NCBI GenBank assembly: GCA_002401525.1
Contig: NVTH01000118.1
Span: forward strand, 1-7,134
Length of the DNA stretch: 7,134 nt
Direction: 5' to 3'
Source: Moraxellaceae bacterium
GTDB lineage: Bacteria; Pseudomonadota; Gammaproteobacteria; Pseudomonadales; UBA3067
Shown: positions 5,826 through 7,134 of the stretch, one piece after another
Layout: each line of letters starts with the position of its first letter
Position numbering within the stretch: the first letter of the stretch is position 1
Made by a program: the position numbers and the translations under genes
The notes under the pieces: generated by a model
Databases searched by the model: none
Seen by the model: the letters and a program-made list of their open reading frames with translations, nothing else
What the model was told of the DNA's origin: nothing

Positions 5826-7134
5826 GAGGTGCGCGGGAATGACGACGGCTCGCCAAACTCGCAATACAAAAACCAAACTCAACAGACCCAACAATCCAAA
5901 ACCGATCCCTCCACCACCACTTCGTTTAAAACTGAGGCGCTCTTCCGTCACACTGCTATCCACTTCAATCCCCGAGGCCGTTGAAAAGTACTTCAAGGTC
6001 TCAAAGCTGTTTTGAGTAATACTTTCGGCTTCAGTTTCTGCACTCGTCAAATCCACATTTTGCACAAAACTCTGCTCTACAGGCAAAGTCGAAAAATACG
6101 TCGGCGGTAAGCCAATCCCTTCCATAATTAGTTCCCCAGCCCGGTTCGTCCCTTCCCCCAAAGTAACACTCCATTGCGTCACATCATCGACGCAAGCAGA
6201 AACAAGAGACGCTTCTCGAACCAAGCTTTGAGACTCCATGCTGAGGTTAAAATCCAATGTCGGATCGAGCGTCATCTCTTCTGCAGACAGTCGAGTATAC
6301 AATCGAGTTAAATAATGCGGTGCCTCAAAAACATCAAATGAATTATCAATGCCAACAATAACGGTGTCATTAATTTCATTTTCAACGGCTTCTCGGGAAG
6401 CCGCTAATTGCTCATCAGTAAACAACTGCTGAAGCTGTTCATTATCCCAGTAAACACCACTGTCCACTCCATCCGGCAAAGGCAGATGGATTGCCAATAT
6501 TTCAAGCACCCGACTGACAGTGAGTCCTGCAGCTGATGCAGTGGCTAACTGCATATACTCAAAGCCATTATCGGTTTCAGTCAGCTGCGCGAATTGCTCA
6601 TTGGCCTGCTGCTCCGCAAGGCTTAACGCTGCCCAGACATCCAACTCAGTGCCCGCATAATCAGTTGCAAAGCCTTGTCCTCCTGCTTCATCCATGGCAT
6701 CGGCTACTAATTGTTGATAACTGGTATAAGCATTTTGCGGACCATTAAACCAATCCACTTGAGAATAATTAACCGTCACGTGAGGGTAATTGGTGGGCAC
6801 CGCACGGCCTTCCCCTAACAACCAAACTAAAACCCCCATGTCATCAGCGGCGGCCACCGCAGTGAGCCGAATGGGTATCATCACTTCTTCAGCGACGTAG
6901 TTCATTACCAATGGCTGGACATCCCCTGCGCTTTGCCCTGAGCGTAGCTTTAACACTACAAAATTCATTCCTGCCGTCACATAAGGTTCGATCAACGCTG
7001 CACCTCGATCAGAGAGATCATAGTTATTCTCCACCAACCAATTCGCTAACGCCCCAGGGTCATCACTACGAATAACCTGCACGTCATAAGGCCCCACCGA
7101 TTCACTCGACACCACCTCGACATCGGAAATTTCT
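5778..7134 (-). CDS. DUF2330-type protein with GlyGly-CTERM-like tail, 5' end outside window
   Basis: The frame is open to the right edge, so the true start and any signal peptide are missing. The visible start of the domain (EISDVEVVSSESVGPYDVQVI, then LANWLVENNYDLSDRG, YVTAGMNFVVLKLRSG, VQPLVMNYVAEEVMIPIRLTAV) matches the DUF2330 layout, a family of secreted or envelope proteins of unknown function. Counting from the GTG at 7113-7115, a long acidic, mostly helical region follows (about 130-390). Then SFKRSGGGG (395-403), a hydrophobic segment IGFGLLGLLSLVFVLRV (404-420) and WR form a GlyGly-CTERM-like sorting signal, which rhombosortase cuts near the glycines. The last 22 residues (VVIPAHLRHSREGGNPCQLRTR) are encoded by the adjacent repeat cluster and are not native. 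Cys308 is the only cysteine before the tail. It is convergent with the NMO gene. The DUF2330 assignment is from memory of the family pattern. Confidence 0.78.
   Translation of the reverse strand, partial: EISDVEVVSSESVGPYDVQVIRSDDPGALANWLVENNYDLSDRGAALIEPYVTAGMNFVVLKLRSGQSAGDVQPLVMNYVAEEVMIPIRLTAVAAADDMGVLVWLLGEGRAVPTNYPHVTVNYSQVDWFNGPQNAYTSYQQLVADAMDEAGGQGFATDYAGTELDVWAALSLAEQQANEQFAQLTETDNGFEYMQLATASAAGLTVSRVLEILAIHLPLPDGVDSGVYWDNEQLQQLFTDEQLAASREAVENEINDTVIVGIDNSFDVFEAPHYLTRLYTRLSAEEMTLDPTLDFNLSMESQSLVREASLVSACVDDVTQWSVTLGEGTNRAGELIMEGIGLPPTYFSTLPVEQSFVQNVDLTSAETEAESITQNSFETLKYFSTASGIEVDSSVTEERLSFKRSGGGGIGFGLLGLLSLVFVLRVWRAVVIPAHLRHSREGGNPCQLRTR
5826..5844. repeat. Partial extra copy of the element end
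   Basis: The 13 bases CGCGGGAATGACG at 5832-5844 repeat exactly those at 5813-5825, a 19-base period. Read on the minus strand this 19-base unit has the same skeleton (CGTCA, then GC, then ACC, CTC) as the 20-base units on the far side of the element. The repeat cluster therefore seems to have grown by unit duplication on both sides. Confidence 0.7.
5850..5927 (-). other. GlyGly-CTERM-like sorting signal within the DUF2330 protein
   Basis: It encodes KRSGGGG, about 17 hydrophobic residues and then R-x-W-R. A glycine motif, a single membrane helix and a basic residue at the very C-terminus form the known layout for rhombosortase processing and type II secretion-linked surface display. The usual run of arginines after the helix is reduced to the two in RVWR before the repeat-encoded residues begin. 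Confidence 0.6.

Noticed and set aside
5793..5984. Plus-strand frame starting MAWIPAFAGMTEV
   Set aside because: The beginning is the standard translation of the hairpin repeat and the rest is antisense to the DUF2330 gene.
6536..6748. Plus-strand 70-residue frame
   Set aside because: Antisense to the DUF2330 gene, rich in His, Gln and Pro, no family resemblance.

Overview
The window looks like chromosomal DNA of a Gram-negative, probably marine, gammaproteobacterium. The evidence is an outer-membrane TonB-dependent receptor, a C-terminal GlyGly-CTERM-like (rhombosortase-type) tail, and the moderate GC content with AT-rich spacers. Family-level placement is inference only. No rRNA, tRNA, CRISPR array, transposase or phage gene was seen.

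Layout. (1) 8-379, minus: a short mosaic reading frame in which one FG-GAP (integrin-alpha type) repeat sits between a response-regulator-like N-terminus and a fragment resembling the C-terminal part of the 23S rRNA methyltransferase RlmJ. (2) 380-899: 520 bases without a convincing gene, holding a small inverted repeat and one good -10 box. (3) 900-1109, plus: an orphan 69-residue charged protein. (4) 1210-1542, minus: a short hotdog-fold DUF4442 thioesterase-like protein with a very strong ribosome binding site, a non-ATG start and its own intrinsic terminator. (5) 1730-4273, plus: a complete 847-residue TonB-dependent receptor, divergent from the thioesterase. (6) 4503-5579, plus: a nitronate monooxygenase-family flavoenzyme, same strand, 229 bases downstream. 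(7) 5588-5844: a repeat cluster made of a 20-base tandem array, then a 160-base MITE-like element bounded by perfect 28-base inverted repeats, then a partial extra unit. (8) 5778-7134, minus: a DUF2330-type secreted or membrane protein that runs off the right edge. Its last 22 or so codons lie inside the repeat element.

How the genes may work together. Receptor, flavoenzyme and divergent thioesterase would fit uptake and breakdown of a hydrophobic, CoA-activated substrate such as a sterol or other polycyclic. The flavoenzyme resembles, from memory, the IpdC branch of the NMO family. This is inference from family and neighbourhood; nothing in the window names the substrate.

A second theme is remodelled gene ends: the mosaic frame at the left edge, the thioesterase lacking the usual N-terminal segment, and the DUF2330 gene that borrows its stop codon from a mobile repeat. 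I did not find a clearly new multi-gene system. The repeat element with its coding overlap and the mosaic frame are the most unusual parts.
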